Assembly (NCBI GenBank): GCA_018350325.1 | Contig: JAEVLN010000004.1 | Location: 4,135,668-4,199,667 of the forward strand | Origin: Globodera rostochiensis | Lineage: Eukaryota; Nematoda; Chromadorea; Rhabditida; Heteroderidae | Reading direction: 5' to 3' | DNA: 64,000 bases | In this document: piece by piece, positions 33,678 through 44,672 of the stretch | How positions within the stretch are numbered: position 1 is the stretch's first letter | Layout: every line of letters starts with the position of its first letter | The notes under the pieces: model-generated | Database searches by the model: none | The model's input: the letters and a program-made list of their open reading frames with translations, nothing else | What the model was told of the DNA's origin: nothing | Translations under genes and position numbers: made by a program

Positions 33678-36600
33678 ATGCTTTATCCGCCGGAAATTGT
33701 AGACGATTTCGATGATTCCGGGTCTCAGAGCGACGAAGCAAACTCACAAAATTGGGAATCTGAGGTAAAATGAGAATTAAATAGATTAATTTTAAGCTTT
33801 TCAGTCAGTCAAAATAGTGCAGAAAGCGAAGAAAGGTCGGAGCCAAGTTCGTTCTGGTCCATTTTCGGCAGATTTTACTTTTGAAGAGGAATTTGAACCT
33901 TCTGGTGGGGGTGGCAGTGAGGGGAAAAAAGCGTGTGGCAATGAAGTGGATCAGCTCGGTGGGCTTCGACGTTTTCTAAAGCAGAACAGCACACAAACGA
34001 GTTTGGAGGAGAGAATTAGGCAAGAACGACAACGAATTTGGCCAAAAGGAAACGACGAACTGAAGGTAACATGTCTTAGTTTTGCCATTTGTCGTTAGAT
34101 CTTCAAAAAAATTTCCCGGGGGCGGCCGACCTCTCCCATTTCTAAAAAACTACCGTATTTTTAAATTCTTAGATGCAAAAATCTTTTAACAAATTGAGTC
34201 AAAAATTCAAACCTAAAAGTACACTCCTAAAATTCAACTTTTCGAAAAAATTCATGCACCATTAAGCATTTTTTTTGCCCCCCCCCCCCCTCTCCCCGAT
34301 TACGGGCCCTGTATGGCGCCGCTTTTATTTTATGGTTATTTCGGAATATTCTTTAAACTTCAGTTAATCGAATATACTTCAAACGAATTGAACAACGATG
34401 CGGTACGCAACAAATTCTTTGACGCTGGAGAAAATGGGGTTGAATTGTTGCAAGAAGCACCCAACAAAACAGGTGCCAAATGCAATTGTGTCGTTCTTCG
34501 TCACTGTTATCTCAACATAACCTAGATCGCGTAAGGCTGAAACGGGCCAAGAACAAAAGAGCCAAATCCGATGGAGCTGAACAGTTCTTTGACAGCTGCT
34601 CAAATCAAATTGCCGCATCAGCAAACAGTGCACGGCAACTCACTTTCAACGATCTGAATTTGAGCCGACCTCTGCTTAAAGTAATCTCTCGTAATGCTTT
34701 CTTTCTTTTGAGATTATCAATTTAGGCAGTTTCTGAGGCCGGGTTTCAATGCCCAACCCCAATCCAAACAGCCTGCATTCCGGTTGCATTGGCTGGTCGC
34801 GACATTTGCGCAAGTTCTGCGACGGGAACTGGTAAAACCGCCGCATTCATGCTGCCAATACTTGAACGGTTGCTCTATCGGTAAGCAAAAAAAAGAACAA
34901 CTTTTTAATTTCTTTTTTTTTTAGCCCATCCAGACGGATTTCTGTTACTCGTGTACTGGTACTCGTTCCGACCCGAGAGTTGGCAATTCAAGTTTTCCAA
35001 GTCAGCGGACAACTCGCAAAATACAGCAGTGTGGAAATTTGTCTTGCTGCAGGTCGGTTTTGAACTATTTGATTATGCTTGTGTCCAAAATTTAATCACT
35101 TAAATATTTGTTAGTGGACTTGTTCTGATAGGTTATCGATCCATTCGGTGATTTCGTTAGGTTGTGATCAGACTGGGCAGAAGAGTCCTCAGTCTTGCGT
35201 TTGTTTGTTTCGCGTACACGGTTATGTAGCCGATTGTGATGAGCATTATTAGGGTGCTTAATAAGGATAGGCCTCTTCATTGTTCAAGAGTGGTGTTTAC
35301 CTTGTGTAGAAGGCGTAAGTGTAATGCCAGTAGTTGACTAGATGGGAGGTGTACAACGGGACGACGAAATGTGCGCTCCACTGGACCATCGATGCCAGTC
35401 CGGTAGCTTTTCCCAGGTCGCTCGGCTGCACTGCGCTGAAATTAAATTTTGATTAATTGGTTTCCATGTTTGAGTTTGCCTCGTAATTTGGGTTGATGAT
35501 TCCGCATATGCAATAGCATAAGCGCCTGTGTGAATCGCCGTTATGAACAAATATTGGTACAGTGAGTTAGTCAAAGTGATGCCGGCGTATGCGCACATTT
35601 GTGCGACGCAGGCCAACTGTAAAAGTGTTTTTGGGCTTACATGTCGTTGCAAAAACGGCAATATGATGAATTGGGTGATCACAAGTGACACGCTAAAGAA
35701 ACCATTTACTATGCGCAAATTGTTTTCGATGGTCCTTCGTACCCCATGGTGACCATCACTTCCGCGTTGTCGCTAGTAGCGTGCATGTACGAACGCAGCA
35801 CAAAATTTCGTGCAATCAGCTCATAACAAACATAAGCAACGATCAGAAGTCCGCGCAATACAAGTCCCTCGCGCAATGCCACATTTTTGGTTGCCATCGG
35901 CCAATAGTCCTTAATTTAACCCTTATAATCCAGCGAAAAACGAAATTGCCTGTGGTCTAAGCCGTGCAGTAGCAAGTCGAGGCACAGAATGAGTTGTGGG
36001 GAGAAAGAACAGAATGACCGGGATAAGAAGTGCAGCCATAACACAGCCATTTATGATTTGTGAGAGACGTAACGTTGTGTAGATGGCGATTTTTGAGCCC
36101 AATATTGGCGCAAAAAACATTGAGAATGCCTGGGGTATTGTAAGTATCATCAATGAGCCGGTCCTTTCTCGTTCGGTTGTCACTGTTGCGAGGTACATTT
36201 CAGCAGTGCTGTCTAATTGATAGCCAACTCGCAAAAGCTAATTAATTTGATTATTATTTTAGTCCCTAGAACTTCTTTACCTGTAGGAAAAAGAAACTGT
36301 ACCATGTGCGACAAAAACCAAGCCCAACAAAATAGAGCGACGTTAACACAGTCGAAAAAACGAACATAAATTTCGGACCAATTGAGTCTGTCATCTGTTA
36401 TTTATTTGGTTAGGTACATTTTTTTTTGTTTGTAATTACAAAACCTGCCCAATTGCAAGTGAGCCAAATGCATTGCATAAGCTTCCGAATGCTTGTATAT
36501 AGGATAGGTCGACGATGGAAAGGACTTCGATGGTGTCCCATTGGAGGAAGGATACCAAAGTAGTGGTCCAATTTGTGCCAAAATGCCAAATACCATATAT

Positions 36601-39062
36601 GAGGCACAGCACTCCGAGGATTTTATGTTTTTTATCAAAATTCCAATACATTTCCTGCAAAAGGGGTTTTAAAATAGCTGAATTCGACGTTGAATTGATT
36701 AATTGTGGTATATTGCATACGAAACAACTGAGGGAGGACGGGGGGGCGATCGGAGGGATGGGTGAATATGCGTAGAATGGGTGGGGCGACTGACTGAGCA
36801 CGAAGTAATTCGCGATGAATGAAACTGCTCAACGCTGCGGATTTCCTTTGCCTTTTCATTATGAACAGACGACGATCGCGCGAATTCCCCTTTCTACTGG
36901 ATTTCCAGTTTTAGCTGCAACGATTTCTTTTTGTAAATACAAATCGATCGCGAGGAAGAAATGGAGATTTGTGCTAAATATTAGGAAGAGTAGCAAGCAA
37001 TTTTTATTAAGAAACCGGTTCACAGACTGATTGGCTGCTCACTTTAATGTTAACTTAATATGCAATTTAAAATAAATATAAATTTTAAATCAACATCCTG
37101 ACTAATTTATTGCCCTCAAACGACATAATGTGGGGGATTTAATGTTAGAAACAAAATATTTTAGGTGGATTGGATCTTAAAGCTCAGGAGGCGGCACTTC
37201 GACTTGGTCTGGACATTGTAATTGCAACGCCTGGCCGGCTAATTGACCATCTGCATAATTCTCCCAATTTTTCACTGGCAGACATTGAGGCGAGTTTAGC
37301 GCAAAAGTTAAAATTTACGTGATACAGGTTCTCGTGTTTGATGAAGCGGACAGAATGTTGGACCAGCAGTTTGCGGAACAAATGAAAGAGATTATCAGAC
37401 TTTGTGCCAGAAACAGACAGACGATGCTATTTTCTGCAACAATGACAGATCAGGTGATGGATGGTTGGGAGCGGGGATATTGAGGTGGTTTATGGTACCG
37501 ACGAGAGTTTTCCAAATTCATTAAGGAATTAAAGTAGTTCCCATCTTAGTTACGCATTTTCACTTCGTCATTTATCTGACTTTAGGTGGAAGATCTTGCC
37601 AATCTGTCGTTGAACAAGCCCGTGAAGTTATTCATCAACGAGAACACTGAAACCGCGATGAATTTGCATCAGGAATTCATAAGAATTCGTCAAGATCGGG
37701 AAAATGAACGGGAAGCGTATGCCGCCGGTAGTTTGTCTGTTCAATGCTTGATTTTCAAAAGTTCTCAGCTCTGATCACGAGGAATTTTCCCGATCGTTGC
37801 ATCCTTTTTGTACGCACCAAAAGGGACTGCGAGCGAATGCACATTTTGCTTGCTCTGCTGGGCATCAAAGTGGGGAGGCTGCACGGCGGCCGGACGCAGT
37901 TGCAACGGATTGAGAGCCTTCACGCGTTCAAAAAGCAGGAAAACGTGGAGGTGCTTTGTGCAACGGATTTGGCCGCTCGTGGCCTTGATATTGAGGGAGT
38001 GACAACGGTGGGTAAATGCGCTGAATTCCCCTGTTTATACCACGTAAATGGATGGTGATAACTATGGAACTTTTCTTTTCCATTCAGAACAGTGAAAATT
38101 GATACATCTGCATTTTTCAACAATTCTCTAAATTGTTGAGCAATCAATTTATTGTTTAGTTTTCAGCAAGAGATTGAATCACATTTGTCTAATGCATCAT
38201 CAATTAAAATCTTAGACTGAATTTCATTAGGTTAATTTGGAACTCACACTGTTCTGTTCTTGAGGTCAGAACAGGAACAGAATCAGCTAGTAATTCTTGG
38301 AACAAAAGCATGTAAGGTTTTTAATAAAGCTCCAACAATTTGTTTGGCAAGATGCATTCTGTGGAAAATTTCATTTGTGTCAGCTCTTTTCAGATCATCA
38401 ACATGCACATGCCGTCCACTTTGCAGCATTACATTCATCGAGTTGGACGGACTGCACGTGCTGGAAAAGCGGGCCGCTCAATTTCCTTCATCGGCGAGCA
38501 GGACCGCAAACTCTTGAAGGAGATCACCAAAGTGAACCAGAACTCAAATTCTTTTCCGCTTATGCTTAGAAAAATTGAGCCAGGTTTTAATTTTGCTCTT
38601 AACAAGCAGTTTTTAACAAGCTTTTCAGAAGTTGTCGATGCTTACAACAAAAGGATCTGCGAGTTGGAACCGAGCGTGAAAAAATTAAACGAAGACGAAC
38701 AAATAGAGAAGCAGCTGTTAATAGTAGAAAATTCGCTAAAAAAGGCGGAAATCCAAATGAAGTCATTAGACACAAAAGTTGCTCCACTTGAGGTATCTCT
38801 TATCCAGATCAGTTGAATGATTTGGTCCCACTCCATTTCGCGTTAAGTTTAGTTAAATTCCCGAAAATGGATTGGTGGCAGGGAGGTGGAGCAGTCCAAA
38901 TATGGGAAACGGAAACAACGCATTCGTTCTCAAGGCAGGAGGAGAGAGGCGAAGAAGGGACAACGGCCGGATTTAGGACGTATTGCTCCGAAACAAGCTC
39001 TAAAGCAGCAACAAAAACAAGGCGCCGCCAAGAAAAGTGTGAAATTCTTTCAGAAAATGTGA
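33678..39062 (+). CDS. DEAD-box RNA helicase, DDX27/Drs1 family
   Basis: DDX27/Drs1 helicases act in the nucleolus in large ribosomal subunit assembly. Exons: 33678-33764, 33805-34065, 34364-34472, 34526-34680, 34726-34880, 34925-35052, 37165-37289, 37328-37453, 37586-37727, 37769-38007, 38394-38583, 38629-38792 and 38886-39062. The N-terminus is acidic. The helicase core shows the Q motif (FQCPTPIQ), motif [69 protein letters not shown] and [18 protein letters not shown]. The C-terminus is coiled-coil and then strongly basic, as in the family. The intron 37290-37327 starts with GC rather than GT. The intron 35053-37164 contains a separate gene on the other strand. Confidence 0.92.
35157..36651 (-). 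CDS. Major facilitator superfamily transporter (MFSD9/TETRAN-like), nested in a DDX27 intron
   Basis: A multi-pass membrane protein on the opposite strand inside DDX27 intron 35053-37164. The ATG at 36651 follows TTTTGCAG, which could be an intron or spliced-leader acceptor. Hydrophobic segments include [62 protein letters not shown] and [18 protein letters not shown]-typical pieces are [37 protein letters not shown] and [15 protein letters not shown]. The substrate is unknown. Two introns (35949-35910 and 35479-35436) fit only with GC donors. Near 35750 the frame shifts by one at a GGGG tract, and the last junction (about 35310) would need a very short intron, so the gene is either sequence-damaged locally or partly degenerate. 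The family call is good; the exact protein is uncertain. Confidence 0.7.
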
Positions 39063-39333
39063 TTAAATTTTTTAAGAGTCGTCGTTCACCGCCGAAATAG
39101 CAAATATCAGTTGTCAAGCTGTAAAACGTGTGAGACACGGGTATGTGCCGCCAACACTCGCAGATAATAAATTTTGTTTTTTTAGCCCGGATGACATCGC
39201 TTTTAAGCGAGCGAAAAGGGAAAAGCAAAAAGATGGCGTCATTCGGAAGGCAGACAAATCAAAAGCAAAACTTCGAGCACTCAGTCATTCTAACAGAAAT
39301 TGAAATGTTGCATACATTTTCTGTGTTCTACGA

Positions 39334-39647
39334 TTAAAATTGTTGAGCATTTGTCTTATGTTCCACCAAAGCTTTGTTGTAAAGGAAGTCATCCATTTCC
39401 TGATGATAGACGTAGGTGTCAGTGCTGAGAAGCCCCTTTAGATAGTTCTTCGCGACTTTGAACCCATACATCCACGTAAAAATACCTTAAATCGCCCAGA
39501 AATAAGGCACTTTGACCCGAATCTATTACCCCCAATAACCGCAATAGTTGCAACATGCGTCTTGAATGGAATCACTGCAACAACGCGTTTGACAATCCAT
39601 TTTCCGCCTCCAATTTTTCGGATTAATTGCCTCCCAAACGCAGCCAT
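39334..39647 (-). CDS. Small single-span membrane protein, two exons
   Basis: Exons 39647-39530 and 39485-39334 join in phase (G|GT) to give a protein of about 89 residues: a basic N-terminus (MAAFGRQLIRKIGGGKW), a hydrophobic stretch around THVATIAVIGGIFTWMYGF, then an acidic and polar tail with TDTYVYHQEMDDFLY. Size, basic start and single span resemble small subunits or assembly factors of mitochondrial inner-membrane complexes, but I cannot name the family. The gene is convergent with DDX27, their stops 271 bp apart. Confidence 0.6.
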
Positions 39648-40042
39648 TTCCTTTTATTTTCTGATGAATTTTATTATTAAAGCGAAAAGAAAAGAATATG
39701 CGGCGCCTGAAACAACGACCAACAAAATAAAAGTAATCGAAAGAAAACTCGTTTAAGCAATGTCAAATAACGAGACGTGGTCCAAAGCAATAGCAAAATC
39801 ATTCGTAGCCCTCCACCGGCGGGTAGGGCATCGGCTTGTCGGCATTGTAGGTGGGGTGGTTCCACCTCCAACTCCCTCGCAAGTGCCTTGGCGCATACAT
39901 CAAAGCAGTGCACGGGTGCTGTCCCTGCATTTCGCAGATGCATTGCTGGAAGTTGAGCAAAAATATTTTTTGAGTCTTAGGCGTTTAAAGCTTCCGTCCA
40001 GGCTCTGGATCCAGATCCATCGGGGCTTCCGGTGAAACTTGG

Positions 40043-40410
40043 GTTCTAGTTCGGTTTATGCGTCCCATAAAACTTTTATGCGTCCCATGAAATTCTACAT
40101 CAGATTTTGACACGTCTAATTGATTTTTGGTAATAGTAAAGCTGGTACCCCACATTTAAAAAAAATGATAATACTCCAGTTTCTTCCCCTCTGGGGTTCG
40201 AAATCGGTCGAAATGGAGGACAGATTCGGATTCTACGTCCCAGAAAAGCCTTAGAAACTATTTTTTAACGACTTAAAAGTTTTTATTTTTTGATTAAAAA
40301 ATGGTACCACCATTCTTTAGGCTTACCAAAAATTTCTAAAGTAAAACATTTACACGGCATTATGGGACGCGTAAAAGTTCATGGGACGCATAACCGGACT
40401 AGAACCGAAA
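40043..40410. mobile_element. MITE-like element with terminal inverted repeats of about 50 bp
   Basis: The left end at 40043-40095 (GTTCTAGTTCGGTTTATGCG, then TCCCATAAAACTTTTA) is matched in inverted orientation by 40362-40410 (TGGGACGCGTAAAAGTTCAT, then GGGACGCATAACCGGACTAG). The interior has no coding sequence and includes the dispersed motif CAGATTCGGATTCTACG. A related single end occurs at 27225-27260. The element is consistent with a non-autonomous DNA transposon; no transposase is visible. Confidence 0.65.
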
Positions 40411-41826
40411 ACCTGATGGTTACAACCAAAATTTAAAAATAAATTTAATTTTTTTTCGGAGGGGGGGGGTCCAGATGGAATCGACGACTTTCTCGGGCTT
40501 TTTAATTTAAATATAGGCTTTTTGTAAAAAGTCGGATTGAAGAACTGAGCAGAGAAATGCTGTTCTTTTGGTCATCAGAATTCTGTTTCTGGCCAACTTG
40601 CTTTCGAATGTTAATGAAAGAAGTACCATTTGGTCATTTTACCCCTATTTCTAAATGATCAAAAAGACTAAGCCCAGCAAAAGTACAGCTGTAGGTTGTT
40701 GGGTAGAAAATAAAAATTACCCTCTCACAATTGGCGCCGAACTGTGCCGGATTCTTCCTTTTAATGCTGTCCATTTGTTCCCTTTTCCGAACGATGTCCG
40801 TCTTCCCCAATGTCCCGATGATTGCATCGCTTATTTCGACCCTCGTTCTGCACTCCAAATCAAATACGACCTCGCGACCATCTCCTTAAAACAGAGATCA
40901 AAGTTTTTCAAAACTCATTCAAACTGTCGAAAACTGATTCGACTAAAAATGAACGCATCATGAAATTTGGTAGTTATTTTGGTTTACGCCCCCCCCCCCC
41001 CCAGAAAATTGGTTTCAGTTTTCTGACAATGGAGAATTTTTGAAAATTTTAAAGATTTGTTAGCAAATTGTCTTATTAAGAAATACCCAAAAACGCAAGC
41101 ACAAACGGCGTCACACAAACGTCCTCAAGTTTTATGAACTGAACATGCGGGTTTTTGAATTGGATCTGAGCCCAATGCCAAAATGCGAAATCTCTTGCGC
41201 CTTGTTGCGCGAGATTTGGGAAGCGGTGGAAGGCAAGAGTAAAAACCTAAACATCGAAGGATTCTTTGAAAATGGCAGGGCATTCATTACCTTAACTTCC
41301 TCTCGCAAATGTATTTTCCCCTGAAAACAAACCATTAAAAGATAATTGATGCGTTGGTCGAGTGAACCTGATCAAGGTAATACAAAGTCCGCCTAAGAGG
41401 CATCGCACCCCGCATAAATGGGCCACGCATTTTTAGCCTTCACTTCTTCTGGGGGAATGTGATAAAGAAATGATAGAGAACAAAGCCTTGTGCTTTTAAA
41501 AAAAAGCCGGTTTAAGCACACTGAGTGAGAAACTTTTGTTTTAGTTAAGACCTATAAAATGACGACAAAAAAAACTATTCAATTAAAATTTTTGCATTTT
41601 TTTGACCTTAAAGCTCTTTCAAGAGTTTACAGACAATTGAGGAAATGACAAATAACAGAACATTGACTTTTGATTTCTTGGATTGAAGGGGTGATCGGAC
41701 AATATTCCTAGACCAAATTTCGGAACAAAATGTTCAATTCTTTTAAAAAAATTTCCTGGCGCCGCCGTCGAACCCACTTAAACGAAATCATAGCGCAGCC
41801 TTTTTTCTTGAATTCATTAACCGTAT
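40411..41826. other. Intergenic region with possible unassigned exons
   Basis: Two stretches look coding but cannot be assigned. On the minus strand, about 40895-40723 reads DGREVVFDLECRTRVEISDA and continues to KRKNPAQFGANCER before a GTAATT donor. On the plus strand, about 41145-41321 reads MRVFELDLSPMPKCEISCAL then LLREIWEAVEGKSK. Neither has clear partner exons or a known family. A poly-C run lies at 40989-41002. Confidence 0.3.
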
Positions 41827-41945
41827 GTACAGGCAGTTTACAATATAGACATGGCAAAAGATGATGTCGGAATACACAATAATTGTAAGTACAGGCAGTA
41901 TATACAATATGGACATGGCAAAAGATGATGTCGGAAGCCATGAAC
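41827..41945. repeat. Direct duplication, period about 62 bp
   Basis: GTACAGGCAGT, then ACAATAT and GACATGGCAAAAGATGATGT, then CGGAA occurs at 41827 and again at about 41889 with few changes. It lies at the 3' end of the USP48-like gene and may have disrupted it. Confidence 0.8.
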
Positions 41946-41949
41946 ACAA

Positions 41950-43168
41950 TCAGGACAATGCTGTGTGCCCGAATCCTCCGCCGGTGGTGCCCGCGTTCTG
42001 TTCATCTTCGTCCTCGCCTCCATCTTGCTCTTGGACATGGAGAATGAGTGGGGCGTCGTGATTGTTGGCTGGAACTTGCACAGCTTGTAGTCCGCAGCAC
42101 CAACGACGTCCTGTTGCAAATCGTGGCCGGCCAAAATGCGCGGATATTGAACGGCATGCGGCAGTTTCCGAACACGACCATTGCTGAAAGCTAAAAACCA
42201 GTAAGATGATACGCCGAAATCACAAAAATTAATTGACCTGCCGACTACATAACGGGTGAGCTGAATGATGAGCACTTCAGGGAGTTGAGTAAAATTGGCA
42301 GTCCGAGTCACGCGACCTCTAAGTTCGCACTGTTCACATCGGTAGTCGGTCAGCCTGGAAGACAAAAAAAAATGCGAGGAGTTTAATTACAACTAATCGC
42401 AAAAATACTAACGGTTCAGGCGCGAAAAACGATTGGATTGCCGAGATGAGACGATTTGCAGTGCGTGATCTTCGCCGGCCGTCACGCTCGTCCGATTGCA
42501 ATTTGCACAGAAAATTGTCTGGTTGATGCGACTCTAAACACAAACAAATTGGAATTGCTTTAAGCAAAATCTGAGTTCCACTACACCTGAAAATGCCGAA
42601 TGACGTCCAGGATCGGTCTGCCGTTGGGATGAGAATCCAGATTGTCTTTAATTTTGTCGAAAAAGCGCGTGTGGAACTCCAGAACATCTTGCTGTCGGTC
42701 GTCCAAACGAAGCAGTTCGATAAAAGCGCCGGCGTCCGTCGATTCCTTAGTAATTTGGGGAAAGAATATAATGCGCACATTCGCCCAGCACTCACAAATG
42801 GAGTGAACTGCATTGTGATGAACAATTGCTGAAGACAGTTCATGGTGGCCTCGATGTCCAGTCTGGCCGTTGGCGGTTTGGTCCAGTTCTCCGAGGGGCG
42901 CCAATTGTAAATGCACTGCCGGAATTTGAGATCGTTGAACCATGTCTAAAACAAAGCCTAAATTCAAAACACCAAAACAGACAATTCTGCGACCTGGAAA
43001 AAGTTGTTCACGTAGCAAAAGTTGCCGGCGTTAGTCAATCCACACGGCTGTCTGGAAGAATCGCGACGGACCAGCACTTTCGGCGCCTTCAGCGATTCGG
43101 ACAATTTGTCAAGTAACTCCAAGCCGAGCCGATGGATGCAAAAGGGGTTCTCCGTGCAATTCTTTCTC
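41950..43168 (-). CDS. USP48-like ubiquitin-specific protease, probably incomplete or degraded
   Basis: Minus-strand exons 43168-42994, 42945-42796, 42745-42587, 42533-about 42414 and about 42360-41950. The first carries NCTENPFCIH and the Cys box CGLTNAGNFCYVNNFFQTWF, with the catalytic cysteine in GNFCYVN, as in the USP48 branch of C19 peptidases, which remove ubiquitin from proteins. DDRQQDVLEF matches the QQDAQEF box. Two CxxC pairs (CANC, CEQC) match the zinc-binding fingers region, and LPEVLIIQLTRY follows. Oddities: exon 42533-42414 needs a frame change inside it to keep both the CANC side and ISAIQSFFAPEPL, and I cannot find the His box (GHY) after DYKLC, where the sequence runs into the 62-bp duplication. 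No start codon exon is identified. It may be a pseudogene. Confidence 0.6.
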
Positions 43169-43387
43169 CTGAAAAATAATGCAAATTTACAAAAATTTGC
43201 AAAAATCGCGCCCTACTTTCGTTTCGGTGCGGTGTGCGCCAGGCAATTGATCGGAAAATGAAACGAAGAAATCTAATAAAAAAAATTGTCATCGATTGGC
43301 ACGAAAAAAAGTACAAAATTCTGTTTGGGCCCCTTATATAGCCTCATTCAAGTCCATGACGGAAATCATTTTTTGTGTGAGAAAAAG

Positions 43388-43398
43388 GCTATATAAAG
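43388..43398 (+). promoter_or_regulatory. TATA-box-like promoter element of the PP1-like gene
   Basis: GCTATATAAAG lies 78-88 bp before the ATG at 43476, in a short region free of other features. A second TTATATAG lies at 43334-43341. A strong TATA box suits a tightly regulated tissue-specific gene; this is inferred from sequence alone. Confidence 0.5.
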
Positions 43399-43475
43399 CG
43401 ACCCATTCATTGACCGAACCAATTGTCGTCACACAATCATCATCGAAGCATCGCCGCAGCGTCACAACAACTGTC

Positions 43476-44672
43476 ATGGCGGGCCCTCTGAGCATCAGTC
43501 AAGTGGACGCCATCATCGAGAAGGTCAAACAGTCGTCGTACCAAAGCTTCACGGAGAACGTGAGTTTATTTTTTGGCCTCTTCAATTCAGCAGAAATCAA
43601 CGAATTCCCTCTTTGTTTCAGGTCAGCGTAGATGAACTGCACTTTCTGTGTGAGACTGCACTCAACGTCCTCAGAGAGGAGCCGCCGCTCGTCGAGTTCC
43701 AGCCGCCTGCAGTCATCTGCGGCGACCTCCACGGACAGTTCACGGACCTGATGAACATCTTCACAAAGATTGGATTCCCGCCGGACAACAAATTCATCTT
43801 TCTCGGGAACTACGTCGACAGAGGCAAACAAAGCTTGGAGACCATTGTTCTACTCTTCTGCTTCAAGGTGGAGTGCATCTGGGCATTGCTTGTCACTCAC
43901 TAAATATTTTTTATTTAAGATCAGACATCCGGAGAGCTGCTTTCTGCTGCGCGGCAACCACGAGTGCAGTGCCATCAATCGAACGTAAGTGGGCAGGCAG
44001 GACTTTGCGGGCGCATACATGATTTTTTTTTTGTTTAAGGAATGGCCTGTTTGAAGAGATTGGTCAACGTTACGGACAACAGCATGCCCAACTTCTCTGG
44101 AAGCACTTCAACCAGGCCTTTGCGTGGCTTCCATACGCGGGACTGATCAACAAAAGAATTCTTTGTAAGTCGCAGCTCATCAAATGAAATAGATCAAACC
44201 CCTTATCCCTTTCAGGCATTCACGCCGGACTTTCGCCCAGCCTGCAGAGTCTTCAGCAACTTCGCAAACTGCGTCGTCAGCTTTCGGACCCGCCCAACCC
44301 GTCGCTGGAGCTCGACCTTCTCTGGGCTGACACGGAACCTGGGATTCAAGGCTTTCGCTCAAATCTTCGAGGAGCGAGCTGCGTCTTTGGAGAGGATGTG
44401 GTCAGCAACGTTTGCGCGAAGCTCGGCGTCAGCTTGATCGTCCGCTCGCACCGGGTATGTTCTCAATCTTCACCCAATTGTTTTGATGTTTAACCGGATT
44501 TTTTTTTCAGCCCGTCAGAGGCGGCACCGAATTCTTCTCCGACCGTCGAATGCTCACCGTCTTCTCGGCGCCTAACTATGCTGGACACGTCAACGCGGGA
44601 GCCGTTCTGATTGTTGACGAGAACATGAACTACGTCTCCGAAATCTTCCAGGGCAATCGCGAAGGAGTGTGA
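43476..44672 (+). CDS. PP1-like serine/threonine phosphatase catalytic subunit with altered active site
   Basis: Exons 43476-43559, 43622-43867, 43920-43984, 44040-44164, 44216-44454 and 44511-44672 join in phase, giving a protein of about 306 residues, the size of a PP1 catalytic core without a tail. PPP-family motifs: ICGDLHGQFTDL, RGNHECSAINR, a histidine in IHAGLSPSL, IVRSHR and FSAPNYAGH. The second signature, normally GDYVDRG, reads GNYVDRG (AAC at 43808-43810). That aspartate normally bridges the two catalytic metals, so activity may be reduced or lost. The C-terminal YCGEFDNAGA region is also changed (YAGHVNAGA). PP1 copies expressed in the male germ line are common in nematodes, and this could be one such diverged paralogue (inference). 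Confidence 0.9.

Noticed and set aside
39677..39943. Minus-strand protein of 88 codons
   Set aside because: No domain, ends in a hydrophobic low-complexity tail; no partner exons or conserved features.
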